A DNA stretch of 64,000 nucleotides from Bacillota bacterium (GCA_023441055.1 JAEZQY010000059.1:62001-126000), one strand, 5' to 3'. Counted from the first letter of the stretch, positions 27,501-35,018 are shown. A program made the numbers and translations. The notes: generated from the letters alone by a model not told the origin.

Positions 27501-27721
27501 GGATCAGCCTCGGTAATGAGCATGCCGGGATAGAAGGCCCAATCTCCCCCGAGCATGACGGCCCTGTCCTCGGGCATGCCGGATTGCCGAAGATCTAATA
27601 CACCTTGCGTCGCCTGCATCTCAGCTGGCGGTGTTAAGGCGCTATACCACGCGATACGAACAGCGGATAAGACGGCTAGGAATAGCAGGCATGTGATGAA
27701 GATTCTGCGCTTGGACATCAT
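24557..27721 (-). CDS. Membrane hybrid sensor with two histidine-kinase cores (HisKA type and LytS type)
   Basis: A 1054-residue membrane sensor. Order of parts: N-terminal helix (7-27); extracytoplasmic 7TMR-DISMED2-like beta domain (30-190); about seven membrane helices (205-400); HisKA with SHELRNP (His near 435) and an HATPase (NLLHNAVKY, GNGLGLSICKQL); an Ala/Glu-rich linker (about 655-720); a receiver with Asp in VISDVMMP (about 775); a second, LytS/YesM-type kinase with QIQPHFLFNTLN (His near 865); and a final HATPase (LVENAIRHG, GVGLYNTD). One chain can therefore hold two phospho-donor His residues of different families and one acceptor Asp. It overlaps the upstream paralogue by 4 bases; a second in-frame ATG at 27718 has the better spacing from AGGAG. 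The stimulus is unknown; related 7TMR-DISM sensors are thought to bind carbohydrates. Confidence 0.9.
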   Translation of the reverse strand: MMSKRRIFITCLLFLAVLSAVRIAWYSALTPPAEMQATQGVLDLRQSGMPEDRAVMLGGDWAFYPGMLITEADPHSAQYLKVPGSWWSSMDRSDRDEDSYWYGTYRLRILLPEDEPRLFSLRVSRITGAAKLYMNGELLHQVGRPASTPDAFEFGDVPYMVTFPSDQQEIELLVQVASNERGSGGITRAIYLGTPSAIDRFDWFSITMQYMNIVIFAIHFIYACILYALGVRQSSLVYFAIFILFAALTIMIDDDRLLFTWISFDYKWTRYLQVVAYLGTAILMLEFVKRLLPDSKHSRLLHLTRAAGILYAIFLLFVPADQIRAYTIITISLTLIPFLTLPSLALRYVRQGNRDGMFLLLGVLAIDSNVIWGSLKSRVLFITGYYPIDTLIATLLFAVFWFRHYILISNEAQQLSTELQAADRAKDEFLANTSHELRNPLHGILSIAQSVLNRGGESLDETNRKNISLLIAVGRRMSLMLNDLIELTRLKDNAVRLNTRSLQLSTVTRGVIDMLIYMTQNKPITFRNEISEDFPKVTADENRLIQILFNLLHNAVKYTNEGTISIRAHARQNRVWISVTDTGIGIENQVLQQIFKPYEQIDAASTNAGGGNGLGLSICKQLVELHGGEITVASKVGEGSTFRFSLPLAPVEQQDEPAYAGEAASAQGEASFAEPSAAMSEEAAATAEDAATMEAAPSALTATALSPSAAGTDAASEQTGPTRPRILAVDDDSLNLIVLQNILPAKSYEIVTAPSGKEALSLLAAGEYDLVISDVMMPYMSGYELTRIIREQYSLSELPILLLTARNRPEDIESGFRAGANDYVTKPVDGIELQMRVQALTELNRSVREQLNLEAAWLQAQIQPHFLFNTLNAISALSSIDIQQMRELLEQFSTYLRTSFNFLNLERLVPLSHELELVQAYVFIEQARFEDRLQVILEVGDSHAQLMIPPLTIQPLVENAIRHGVLKRTAGGVIRIRIEVQDERAIITVADNGDGMDEQLQRKLFTKHSDNGSGVGLYNTDRRLRQIYGSGLQVDSKSELGTTISFVVPCPPAE

Positions 27722-30700
27722 GGTCTCCTATGCTCATTGATTTGGCTCAGACTAGCAAGACTGAAACTGATGGTCGTACCTATGCCGGCTGCGCTGACGA
27801 CCTGAAGACCGCTGCCGTACAGCTGCTTCAGACGCCGGTCTGTATTGTACAGCCCAACACCGGTTCCTTGGTTGGATCTCTTAGTTAGCAAGGTCTGCAG
27901 CTTCTCCTCGCTCATTCCAACCCCATTATCCATTACCGTAACGATCGCTTGATTGCCATGTAATTCGATACGTATACGGATCTCTCCGCCTCTGGCGCGC
28001 TTCATAATGCCATGCCTCACCGCGTTCTCGACTAACGGCTGAATCGTCAGCGGGGGAATCAGCAGACCCGAATATGATTCAAGCTCCCAGACAACCTGCA
28101 AGCGGTCTTCGAACCGAGTCTTCTCGATGAAGAGATACGATCGTACGAGCTCCAGCTCGTGTTCAAGCGGAACCAGGCGTGCGACATTGAGGAAGTTGAA
28201 GCTTGTTCTTAAGTAGGTGCCGAACTGGTCCAGCAGCTCGCGCATCTGCTCGATGTTGATACTGCTGAGCGCGGAGATGCTATTCAGCGTGTTGAATAGA
28301 AAGTGCGGCTGGATCTGTGCCTGCAGCCAAGCGGCCTCCAGATGCAGCTGATTGCGAATGGATCGCCTCAGCTCGGTCAGCGCCTGCACGCGTGTTCGAA
28401 GCTCAATCTCGTCCACTGGTTTGATGATATAATCATTGGCCCCCACTTGGAAGCCGCGCTGAATATCGCTCTGTCGGTTGCGCGCGGTGAGCAGCAGTAT
28501 CGGCAGCTCAGAGAGGGAAAACTGCGCTCTGACATGCTCGGTAAGCTCATAGCCGCTCATATGCGGCATCATGATATCACAGATCAACAGATCATATTCG
28601 CCGGCGCGGAGCAGCTCTAGCGCGTCCTTCCCATTAGTGACTGTAGTAAGCTCATAATCCTCCACAGGCAGGATATGCTGGAGCACGACCAGATTCATTG
28701 GATCGTCATCCACGATGATGATATGAGGGCGAGGTGAAGGAATGCTCGTGCCGGAGTGAACCTTGCGCTCTGCTGGCTTATCGTCAGATGAAGTGGTCAG
28801 CACAGGCACACGGGTTGTGCGTGGAGAAATGATGGGCTGTTCATGCCCGGTCTGCAGCTCGCAGCTGGCATCGCCGCTAACGGGTTCAGACTCACATAGT
28901 GGCAGCGAGAAGCTGAATGTCGTCCCGGCCCCCTCCACAGAATGCACCATGATCGCCCCGCCATGCAGCTCCACGAGCTGCTTGCAGATGCCCAAGCCTA
29001 GCCCGATTCCGCCGCCGATACTTGCGCTGGCAGCATCGACCTGTTCATAGGGCTTGAAGATGAGCTGGAGCTTGTCCGCAGCTATCCCGATCCCGGTGTC
29101 CGCTACAGCGATAATGGCTCTATCAGGATAAGCCTCAGCGCGTACGGTGATCGTGCCTTCGTCGGTGTACTTCACCGCGTTATGCAGCAGATTGAATAAA
29201 ATTTGAATCAGTCGGTCCTCATCTGCGGCAACCAGCGGGAATTCGGCGGGGATCTCGTTATGAAATCGGATCGGCTTGCCTTGGGCGAGGAAGCCCAGCA
29301 TCTCAATCACGCCGCTGACAATTCCCCGCAAGGGCAGCGGCCTGACATGCAGCCGGATTCTGTTCTCCTTCAGCCTCGTGAGATCGATCAGATCATTGAG
29401 CATGAATGACATCCGGCGACCAATCGCCATGAGCAGCTCGAGATTATGGCGATTCGCCTGATCCAGCTTATCACCGCTGCGTTCCAGCGCGGATTGCGCG
29501 AGATTCATAATCCCGTGGAGTGGATTGCGTAGCTCGTGCGAGGTGTTCACCAGGAAGTCATCCTTCTTCTTATCCGCTGCTTGCAGCTGAGCGGCCAGCT
29601 CCTGCGCCTCGCGCGCGGTACGCAGATAATGCCGAAACCAGAAGCTGGCGAAGATGATAATGCCCACAATCATGTCGACGGGATAGTAGGTCGACCAGTA
29701 GATGCCCGTATACTTCAAGGCACCCCATACTGTATTGTTGGCGATGGCGAGGGTGCCGAGCAGGAGGAAGATGGCATCCCGATTCGATTTGAGCACGACA
29801 CGCACAATGAGCGCCGGCACGATAAGGAAGGGAAGCAGAACAACGAACAGATTGATCAGAGACAGGGCTGGCAGCCATTGCACGGGGACGAGCAGGTTGA
29901 AGAGCATATAGGCATAGCCGACTCTAAGGAGTCTTATCAGGCTGCTGGGATTGAGATGCCTAGCCAGCAGCCGTCTGATAAAATCCAATAGTAGCAGGGA
30001 GCTTCCCAGGTATGCGAATTCCAGCGACTTCATCGTCCATTCATAATTCATCGGTATCCAGGCGTACAGCAGGCGGTCGTCCGTGGTCAGCACAGATAAG
30101 CTAGCGAATACCATCATCACGCCGAAGTAGATAATCGACGATTGACGAATGCCGAGATAATACAAGATGGCTGAATAGGCCAGATGAGACAGCAGGATGA
30201 TCACGACGGCAATCTGTGAGCCTATATTGAAGCGGACCTGCTCTTGGATGGTGTGGGGCGTGCCTATATAGACTAGCAGATCGATCCCTTCAATATTGAT
30301 GGGATGATCGGCAGCCACTTGAATGATGATCTCAAGCTCGGATTGATCCGCGAAGAATGTGGCCGTATAGGGTGTATTCCCATAAGTGTAGGAGGCGGGT
30401 TCGGCCGCTGGCTGACCGGATCGAGCGACCGATCTCCCATTCACGAACAGCTCGGTGGCTATGCCCAGGCTGGAGAATCGCATAGCGTATGCCTTGCCCT
30501 TGTCGTCAGGGAGCAGAACGCGCAGCCGATAAGCGGCATAGCGATAGGCGTCGACGGGCTGGCCGTCAACCGCTGCGAATGCGAGCCAGTCGTCTGGCAG
30601 CATGACATACTTCGGCTGCAGCCCCTGTATAAGTGAGGAATCACGCTCGTCGTTATTGCTGATCAAGAGCTTCTCCGTATATAACTCCCATTCGCCGCTC

Positions 30701-30867
30701 AGCACTGCGCTGTGATCCGAAGGAATGCCGGATTTACGCAAATCCAGCACACCCTGCTTCGCCTCAAGCATGTCCGGTGTGGTCAGCTGTTGAACCCATA
30801 GCACACGAATCGCGCCGAGTACGATAAGGAAGAGCAGGCAGATGATGAATACTCTAAACTTCGACAT
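27718..30867 (-). CDS. Membrane hybrid sensor with two histidine-kinase cores (paralogue, upstream gene)
   Basis: 1049 residues with the same layout as the gene that follows: extracytoplasmic beta domain, about seven membrane helices, HisKA (SHELRNPLHGIMN) plus HATPase (NLLHNAVKY, GIGLGLGICKQL), receiver (LICDIMMPHMSG), LytS-type His motif (QIQPHFLFNTLN) and terminal HATPase (LVENAVRHG). All catalytic residues are present in both kinase cores. The linker between the first kinase and the receiver is polar rather than Ala-rich. Similarity to the next gene runs end to end, so the pair arose by whole-gene duplication. It is the first gene of a two-gene minus-strand unit ending near the response regulators. 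It may form hetero-oligomers with its paralogue (inference). Confidence 0.9.
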   Translation of the reverse strand: MSKFRVFIICLLFLIVLGAIRVLWVQQLTTPDMLEAKQGVLDLRKSGIPSDHSAVLSGEWELYTEKLLISNNDERDSSLIQGLQPKYVMLPDDWLAFAAVDGQPVDAYRYAAYRLRVLLPDDKGKAYAMRFSSLGIATELFVNGRSVARSGQPAAEPASYTYGNTPYTATFFADQSELEIIIQVAADHPINIEGIDLLVYIGTPHTIQEQVRFNIGSQIAVVIILLSHLAYSAILYYLGIRQSSIIYFGVMMVFASLSVLTTDDRLLYAWIPMNYEWTMKSLEFAYLGSSLLLLDFIRRLLARHLNPSSLIRLLRVGYAYMLFNLLVPVQWLPALSLINLFVVLLPFLIVPALIVRVVLKSNRDAIFLLLGTLAIANNTVWGALKYTGIYWSTYYPVDMIVGIIIFASFWFRHYLRTAREAQELAAQLQAADKKKDDFLVNTSHELRNPLHGIMNLAQSALERSGDKLDQANRHNLELLMAIGRRMSFMLNDLIDLTRLKENRIRLHVRPLPLRGIVSGVIEMLGFLAQGKPIRFHNEIPAEFPLVAADEDRLIQILFNLLHNAVKYTDEGTITVRAEAYPDRAIIAVADTGIGIAADKLQLIFKPYEQVDAASASIGGGIGLGLGICKQLVELHGGAIMVHSVEGAGTTFSFSLPLCESEPVSGDASCELQTGHEQPIISPRTTRVPVLTTSSDDKPAERKVHSGTSIPSPRPHIIIVDDDPMNLVVLQHILPVEDYELTTVTNGKDALELLRAGEYDLLICDIMMPHMSGYELTEHVRAQFSLSELPILLLTARNRQSDIQRGFQVGANDYIIKPVDEIELRTRVQALTELRRSIRNQLHLEAAWLQAQIQPHFLFNTLNSISALSSINIEQMRELLDQFGTYLRTSFNFLNVARLVPLEHELELVRSYLFIEKTRFEDRLQVVWELESYSGLLIPPLTIQPLVENAVRHGIMKRARGGEIRIRIELHGNQAIVTVMDNGVGMSEEKLQTLLTKRSNQGTGVGLYNTDRRLKQLYGSGLQVVSAAGIGTTISFSLASLSQINEHRRP

Positions 30868-30963
30868 GACAATAGCCCCTAGTTAAACATCGATAGATTT
30901 AATTTCGATAGAGAGACGCGGAATCCTGTATCGGGTTGTGGGACTATTTTAATAGATTGATAG

Positions 30964-30993
30964 GTTTAAGCGTTCCTGTTCCTGGCCACAATG
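30964..30993 (+). promoter_or_regulatory. Sigma-F-like promoter of spoIIR
   Basis: GTTTA (30964-30968) and GGCCACAATG (30984-30993), separated by 15 bases, match the sigma-F pattern GYWTA-N15-GGNNANANT closely. spoIIR is a sigma-F gene in B. subtilis. The implied leader is about 20-25 bases. Confidence 0.55.
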
Positions 30994-31022
30994 GGGGTAT
31001 AGAGGGAAGGAGCTGCTGGTTG

Positions 31023-31868
31023 ATGCGTAAGGGGCGGGCATATGGGTATCTGATATTCGCGATGATTCTATTGGTGATGAGCTGGGAGTCGTCTGCTGCG
31101 GGCACGATAATGACAAGTCCCGCAATCCCGGAGGAGTCGATTCGCATTCGCATCCTGGCGCACTCCGATTCGGTGGAGGATCAATGGGTGAAGCGGCAAG
31201 TGCAGCGCGCGGTAGCTGATGAGATCAGAGGGTGGGGGCTGGCCGTGGATAGTCTCGAGGCGGCGCGGGTGCGCATCGCGGATCGACTGCCAGAGCTGGA
31301 GCGGCGTGTGAATGAGTTGCTAGAGCACTACTATTATACATATAGAAGCCAAGTAGAGCTGGGACAGGTGCAATTCCCGGCCAAGGTATATAACAAGGAC
31401 GTGTACCCCGCAGGAGAGTATGAAGCGCTGCTCATCACATTGGGCGCGGGCCAGGGCGAGAATTGGTGGTGCGTGCTGTTCCCGCCGCTCTGCCTAGGTG
31501 CCGAAGTCGTGAAGGCGAAGCCTGCTGCCGCGGCCAAGCCTGTTGAAACGGAGAGTGCTGGCGGAGATGCGAAGGGCGCAGGTGGAGATGCAGAAGAGAC
31601 GGATGAAGAAGCGAGGAGTACGGATGGAGTAGCTCATGGCGCTGGTGGAGATGCATCAAGCACTGAGGGAATCGCAATCAACGTTGGCGGCAAGTCGGAG
31701 CAGGGAGCGGTGACAAGCAGCGATAAGGTGGGACAGCAGGAGCGGGGTGCACAACTACCTGAACGTGAAGGTGTGATTGGCTCGATTGGCACGGAGGAGA
31801 TTGAGGTGCGATTCTTCCTGGCGGATATCGGTAAGAAGCTGGGAGAGTTCATCAAGGGGTTGTTCTAG
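31023..31868 (+). CDS. spoIIR: Stage II sporulation protein R, with a low-complexity insert
   Basis: The forespore-secreted signal that triggers SpoIIGA to process pro-sigma-E in the mother cell. ATG 31023 follows AAGGAG; a frame from 30936 would add 29 residues without a ribosome site. 281 residues: signal anchor (5-26), the conserved core IRIRILAHSDS...QWVKRQVR-like, Y-x-A-x-VYNK, PAGEYEALLITLGAG and NWWCVLFPPLC, and a C-terminal EVRFFLADIGKKL helix. Between the last two parts lies a Gly/Ala/Asp/Glu-rich stretch of about 80 residues (bases about 31505-31760) with repeated GGDA units, making the protein clearly longer than the usual 200-230. In B. subtilis it directly follows the prfA-prmC region; here 11.9 kb separates them. 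Confidence 0.92.
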   Translation: MRKGRAYGYLIFAMILLVMSWESSAAGTIMTSPAIPEESIRIRILAHSDSVEDQWVKRQVQRAVADEIRGWGLAVDSLEAARVRIADRLPELERRVNELLEHYYYTYRSQVELGQVQFPAKVYNKDVYPAGEYEALLITLGAGQGENWWCVLFPPLCLGAEVVKAKPAAAAKPVETESAGGDAKGAGGDAEETDEEARSTDGVAHGAGGDASSTEGIAINVGGKSEQGAVTSSDKVGQQERGAQLPEREGVIGSIGTEEIEVRFFLADIGKKLGEFIKGLF

Positions 31869-31908
31869 CGGATTAGCAAGCGATAGACAATGGATCATAT
31901 GTGGATGG

Positions 31909-31933
31909 CAGGGCGCTTAGGCGTCCTGTTTTT
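31909..31933 (+). terminator. spoIIR terminator
   Basis: CAGGGCGC (31909-31916) pairs with GCGTCCTG (31921-31928), with one G-U pair and a TTAG loop, and is followed by five T. Confidence 0.85.
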
Positions 31934-31973
31934 GGTGACTTGGTGCTCTACATTTGGGTCTGAGCGTCTCAGG

Positions 31974-32001
31974 TTGGTGAATGTGGCGCGTGTGCTATAA
32001 T
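31974..32001 (+). promoter_or_regulatory. Promoter of sua5
   Basis: A perfect TATAAT (31996-32001) lies 16 bases after TTGGTG (31974-31979), about 40 bases ahead of the sua5 ATG. Confidence 0.5.
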
Positions 32002-32039
32002 GGATGCGTGATTCAGCCAACAGGGAGTGTGAATGATTC

Positions 32040-33179
32040 ATGACCGTGGATACGAAGCTATGGTCTTATATAGCGTTAGAAGCGGGTGAACAGTCCCGCG
32101 TTGTGACAGAAGCCGCAGCCGTGCTGAGGCAGGGCGGCATTGTTGCGTTCCCAACAGAGACCGTGTATGGACTTGGCGCGGACGCGCGATCTACGGAAGC
32201 GGTGGAGCGAATCTTCGCTGCGAAGGGACGGCCGTCGGATAATCCGCTGATTGTCCATATTGCCCGGATGGAGCAGGTGGAGGAGCTGGCGCTTGCAGCG
32301 AGCGAGCTGGAGCGCCGTCTGATGGCGCGCTTCTGGCCAGGCCCGCTGACGCTCGTGCTGCCTGTGCGCAGCGGAGCCGTGTCGCCGCGCGTCACAGCGG
32401 GCCTGGATACGGTCGGGATACGCATGCCCGACCATGCGCTCGCGCTCCGGCTGATCGCCGCCGCAGGCGCGCCGCTCGCTGCTCCGAGCGCGAATCGCTC
32501 GAGCCGCCCGAGTCCGACAACAGCACAGCATGTGCTGGAGGATCTCGGCGGGCGGATCGCGGGTGTGCTCGATGGCGGCCCGGCCGGCATCGGCGTGGAA
32601 TCGACGGTCATCCGCGTCGATTCCGCCACAGGGCGCATCCATGTGCTGCGCCCTGGAGGGATCACCGCCGCACAGCTGCAAGCAGCTGCGCCTGAGGCGG
32701 TGATCCTGACTGCCGCTGGCGGGGCCGCGGCAGATGAGAGCATCCCGCGCTCACCCGGGATGAAGTACGCGCACTACGCGCCGCAGGGGCGGCTCATCCT
32801 GGTTCGCCCGGCGAACCCAGATGAGCTCAGCCCGAGCCATGGCCGTGAGCCTGGCCCTAGCGCTAGCCCTGACCCAGCCCCTGGAGCTGAGCGCGTTGCG
32901 CGTTATATTCGCGAAGAGCTGGAGCAGCTTCGCGCAGCGGGCGAGACGACAGGCGTGCTGTCGTTCAGCAGGCAGCCGTACAGCGCCGACCTCGTGATGC
33001 AATGCGGCGCTGACGGACAGCCAGAGGAGGCGGCGCGCCAGCTCTACGCGGCATTGCGCCGCTTCGATGAAGCAGGCGTTACGTTTATTCTGGCCGAATC
33101 CGTCCCCGAGGAGGGGCTCGGCCAAGCCGTCATGAACCGCCTGCGCAAGGCGGCCGCCGGTCATATCATCGACGTATGA
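32040..33179 (+). CDS. L-threonylcarbamoyladenylate synthase (Sua5/YwlC)
   Basis: Makes threonylcarbamoyl-AMP from Thr, bicarbonate and ATP, the first step of t6A formation at position 37 of ANN-decoding tRNAs. The 379 residues form the two-domain Sua5 type: a YrdC domain (about 15-225; GGIVAFPTETVYGLG, the KGRPSDNPLIVHI binding motif, PSANRSSRPSPT, GGPAGIGVESTV) and a C-terminal Sua5 domain (about 235-379; SPGMKYAHYAP). The linker includes a Pro/Ser/Gly-rich stretch (SPSHGREPGPSASPDPAPG). The gene has its own promoter between the spoIIR terminator and the ATG. Its place next to spoIIR and mntP matches B. subtilis ywlC. Confidence 0.95.
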   Translation: MTVDTKLWSYIALEAGEQSRVVTEAAAVLRQGGIVAFPTETVYGLGADARSTEAVERIFAAKGRPSDNPLIVHIARMEQVEELALAASELERRLMARFWPGPLTLVLPVRSGAVSPRVTAGLDTVGIRMPDHALALRLIAAAGAPLAAPSANRSSRPSPTTAQHVLEDLGGRIAGVLDGGPAGIGVESTVIRVDSATGRIHVLRPGGITAAQLQAAAPEAVILTAAGGAAADESIPRSPGMKYAHYAPQGRLILVRPANPDELSPSHGREPGPSASPDPAPGAERVARYIREELEQLRAAGETTGVLSFSRQPYSADLVMQCGADGQPEEAARQLYAALRRFDEAGVTFILAESVPEEGLGQAVMNRLRKAAAGHIIDV

Positions 33180-33248
33180 GTCGCACGCTTCCTCATCCGC
33201 ACGCATATGCGAGCGTTCAGGGGTTATTTTGGGCAGGGCGTGAGTAAA

Positions 33249-33430
33249 TGTTGCGAATATCCCACAATTCCAGTGTGGAATAAGCCAATAGTGACCGAAT
33301 GTTGCGAATATCCATTAATTCTTGGTCGTATGAGCGCTGCAGGGTACGGAATGGGCTGGAATGTTGGATTCTTGCAACAACTCCCGGAATACGCCATTGA
33401 TTTATGGCATAATGTTGGATTTTCGCAACA
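33249..33430. repeat. Four copies of a TGTTGCGAATATCC element, two direct and two inverted
   Basis: TGTTGCGAATATCC occurs at 33249-33262 and 33300-33313. Reverse-oriented relatives TGTTGGATTCTTGCAACA (33362-33379) and TGTTGGATTTTCGCAACA (33413-33430) follow. Each inverted copy is itself a TGTTG...CAACA hairpin. The array is symmetrical, so the RNA could fold copy 1 on copy 4 and copy 2 on copy 3. A frame at 33207-33434 running through it is judged an artefact. Confidence 0.75.
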
Positions 33431-33433
33431 ATA

Positions 33434-33523
33434 ACACGTCTTGAACTGACTACACGCCTTGAACTGACTACACGCCTTGAACTTATCTCGCGTCTTGAAC
33501 TGATCTCACGACTCTAACTGATA
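33434..33523 (+). repeat. Five tandem 18-bp units
   Basis: Units follow ACACGYCTTGAACTGACT: 33434-33451, 33452-33469, 33470-33487, 33488-33505 and a degenerate fifth, 33506-33523. The first two differ at one base. The remaining gap to mntP (33524-33642) shows nothing recognisable, and no manganese riboswitch of the yybP-ykoY type was found. Confidence 0.85.
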
Positions 33524-33642
33524 GTCGGCATGAATGTGACTCAGCCAATCAGGATGGCTCGTTCAACTCTAATGGGTATACGTGTCAGGTTGTCCGCATA
33601 TGTTGATCTAAGGTGTAGAGCTTGGATCAACAGGGGGCTGAG

Positions 33643-34209
33643 ATGGCGATGCATATCTTCATCACACAATGGGGAGAATTCACGACAATTGTGCTGATGG
33701 CTGTGGCGCTGGGGATGGACGCGTTCTCGCTGGGTATTGGCATTGGTATGAAGGGGATTCGGCTGCTGCATGTGCTGCAGATCAGCGTGGTGATCGCCAT
33801 CTTCCATATACTCATGCCGCTGATTGGAATGGCGACTGGACATTATGTGAGCGCCATTCTCGGTGAGGTGGCCGTTGCGGCAGGCGGGGGCTTGCTCGTT
33901 CTGCTGGGCAGCCATATGATCTATTGCGCCTTCCGCCAGCACCATGCGCCGCTCTTCAATATTATGACGGTATGGGGCTTGCTCGTCTTCGCGCTGACCG
34001 TCAGTGTAGATTCGTTCTCAGTGGGGATATCGCTCGGACTGTTCGCGACAGATGTGATTGCGACCGTGCTGTTGTTCGGATTATTCGGCGGGGCGATGTC
34101 GGTCGCAGGTCTGCTCGTCGGACGCCGAGTAGGAAGCTGGGTAGGCGATTATGGAGAGGCGGTCGGCGGTGTGATTCTGCTCCTCTTCGGATTGAAATTC
34201 CTGGCTTAG
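33643..34209 (+). CDS. mntP: Manganese efflux pump MntP (YwlD)
   Basis: Exports Mn(II) across the membrane. 188 residues with six membrane helices arranged as two repeats of three; the repeat motifs carry the family's essential acidic residues (GMDAFSLGIGIG in helix 1, SVDSFSVGISLGL in helix 4). ATG 33643 is chosen after GGGGG; the frame extends to a TTG at 33622 without a better site. It lies between sua5 and ywlE as in B. subtilis. A 94-bp palindromic repeat begins eight bases after its stop. Confidence 0.93.
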   Translation: MAMHIFITQWGEFTTIVLMAVALGMDAFSLGIGIGMKGIRLLHVLQISVVIAIFHILMPLIGMATGHYVSAILGEVAVAAGGGLLVLLGSHMIYCAFRQHHAPLFNIMTVWGLLVFALTVSVDSFSVGISLGLFATDVIATVLLFGLFGGAMSVAGLLVGRRVGSWVGDYGEAVGGVILLLFGLKFLA

Positions 34210-34216
34210 GTATCGC

Positions 34217-34310
34217 GTTACGGAATAACTTCCGCTAAATGGTCGACGACAATCAGTGAAGCGTGGATATGTTGTCGACCAAAGCGAGAAGTAATTCCGT
34301 AAGGAGCCCT
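34217..34310. repeat. 94-bp palindromic intergenic repeat, copy 1
   Basis: Left arm GTTACGGAATAACTTCCGCT... and right arm ...AGAAGTAATTCCGTAAG are nearly complementary, with a second perfect block GGTCGAC/GTCGACC inside. An equal-length copy at 44353-44446 differs at only 7 of 94 bases. Both start 7-8 bases after a stop codon. It may serve mntP as a terminator, or be a miniature mobile element. Confidence 0.85.
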
Positions 34311-34402
34311 CAACGGCGCGCGAGGTTTTCAACACTTCGCTCCAACTGGTATACTATAGAGTAGTGAGACTCATTCCTTGTCGACAGAGGGGGCGAACAT
34401 AC

Positions 34403-34987
34403 GTGACGAACGTATTATTCATATGTACGGGCAATACCTGCAGAAGCCCTTTGGCTGAAGGCATATTCCGTATCGAGGCGAGCAGGCGGGGGATTGATGC
34501 GCGGGCGCTTTCGGCGGGTACGACCGCGATCGATGGTTTGCCGGTGTCCGGACATTCCGCGGATATTCTGCGGGATAAGGGAGCGTCGCTTAGCAGCGAG
34601 GGTTCTTCGGAGTTGACCGCTGAGCTGGTGCAGTGGGCAGACCTCATTCTGACCATGACGATGAACCATAAGCGATACGTCATCCAGCAATATCCGGAGG
34701 CGATCGATAAGACTTATACGCTTAAGGAGTACGCGGATCAGGGGGATGCCAAGCTGCAGCAGGCGATAGCGGATCAGGAGCGGCTGACCTCAGAGCTGCA
34801 GATCAAGCAGGCGCTCGGCGAGCCGATCACAGATGAGGAGCGCAGGAAGCTCATCGCATTCGATCGCACCTCCCGTAATCTGGATATATCGGATCCATTC
34901 GGCGGGCCGGCCCATGTCTATCAGCAGGCTGCAGAGGAGATTGAAGAAGCCATCGCGCGGATCTTGAATCGGATGGCGCAGTCCTAA
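34403..34987 (+). CDS. ywlE: Protein-arginine phosphatase YwlE (low-molecular-weight PTP fold)
   Basis: Removes phosphate from arginine residues marked by McsB for ClpCP degradation. GTG 34403 follows GAGGGGG. 194 residues; the P-loop CTGNTCRS (residues 8-15) has the Thr between the two Cys residues that gives B. subtilis YwlE its arginine specificity instead of tyrosine. The general-acid Asp is in ISDPFGG. At about 45 residues longer than B. subtilis YwlE (150), it carries a charged helical insert around residues 105-150 (DAKLQQAIADQERL, EPITDEERRK). The McsB kinase is not in the window. Confidence 0.92.
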   Translation: MTNVLFICTGNTCRSPLAEGIFRIEASRRGIDARALSAGTTAIDGLPVSGHSADILRDKGASLSSEGSSELTAELVQWADLILTMTMNHKRYVIQQYPEAIDKTYTLKEYADQGDAKLQQAIADQERLTSELQIKQALGEPITDEERRKLIAFDRTSRNLDISDPFGGPAHVYQQAAEEIEEAIARILNRMAQS

Positions 34988-35018
34988 CATGTTATCGGTA
35001 AAATAGGGCTGTTCCATC

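Noticed and set aside
33207..33434. A small 75-residue gene after sua5
   Set aside because: It is produced by the TGTTGCGAATATCC repeats (giving CCEYP twice), with no ribosome site.
33524..33642. A yybP-ykoY manganese riboswitch for mntP
   Set aside because: The conserved core of that class could not be found in the sequence before mntP.
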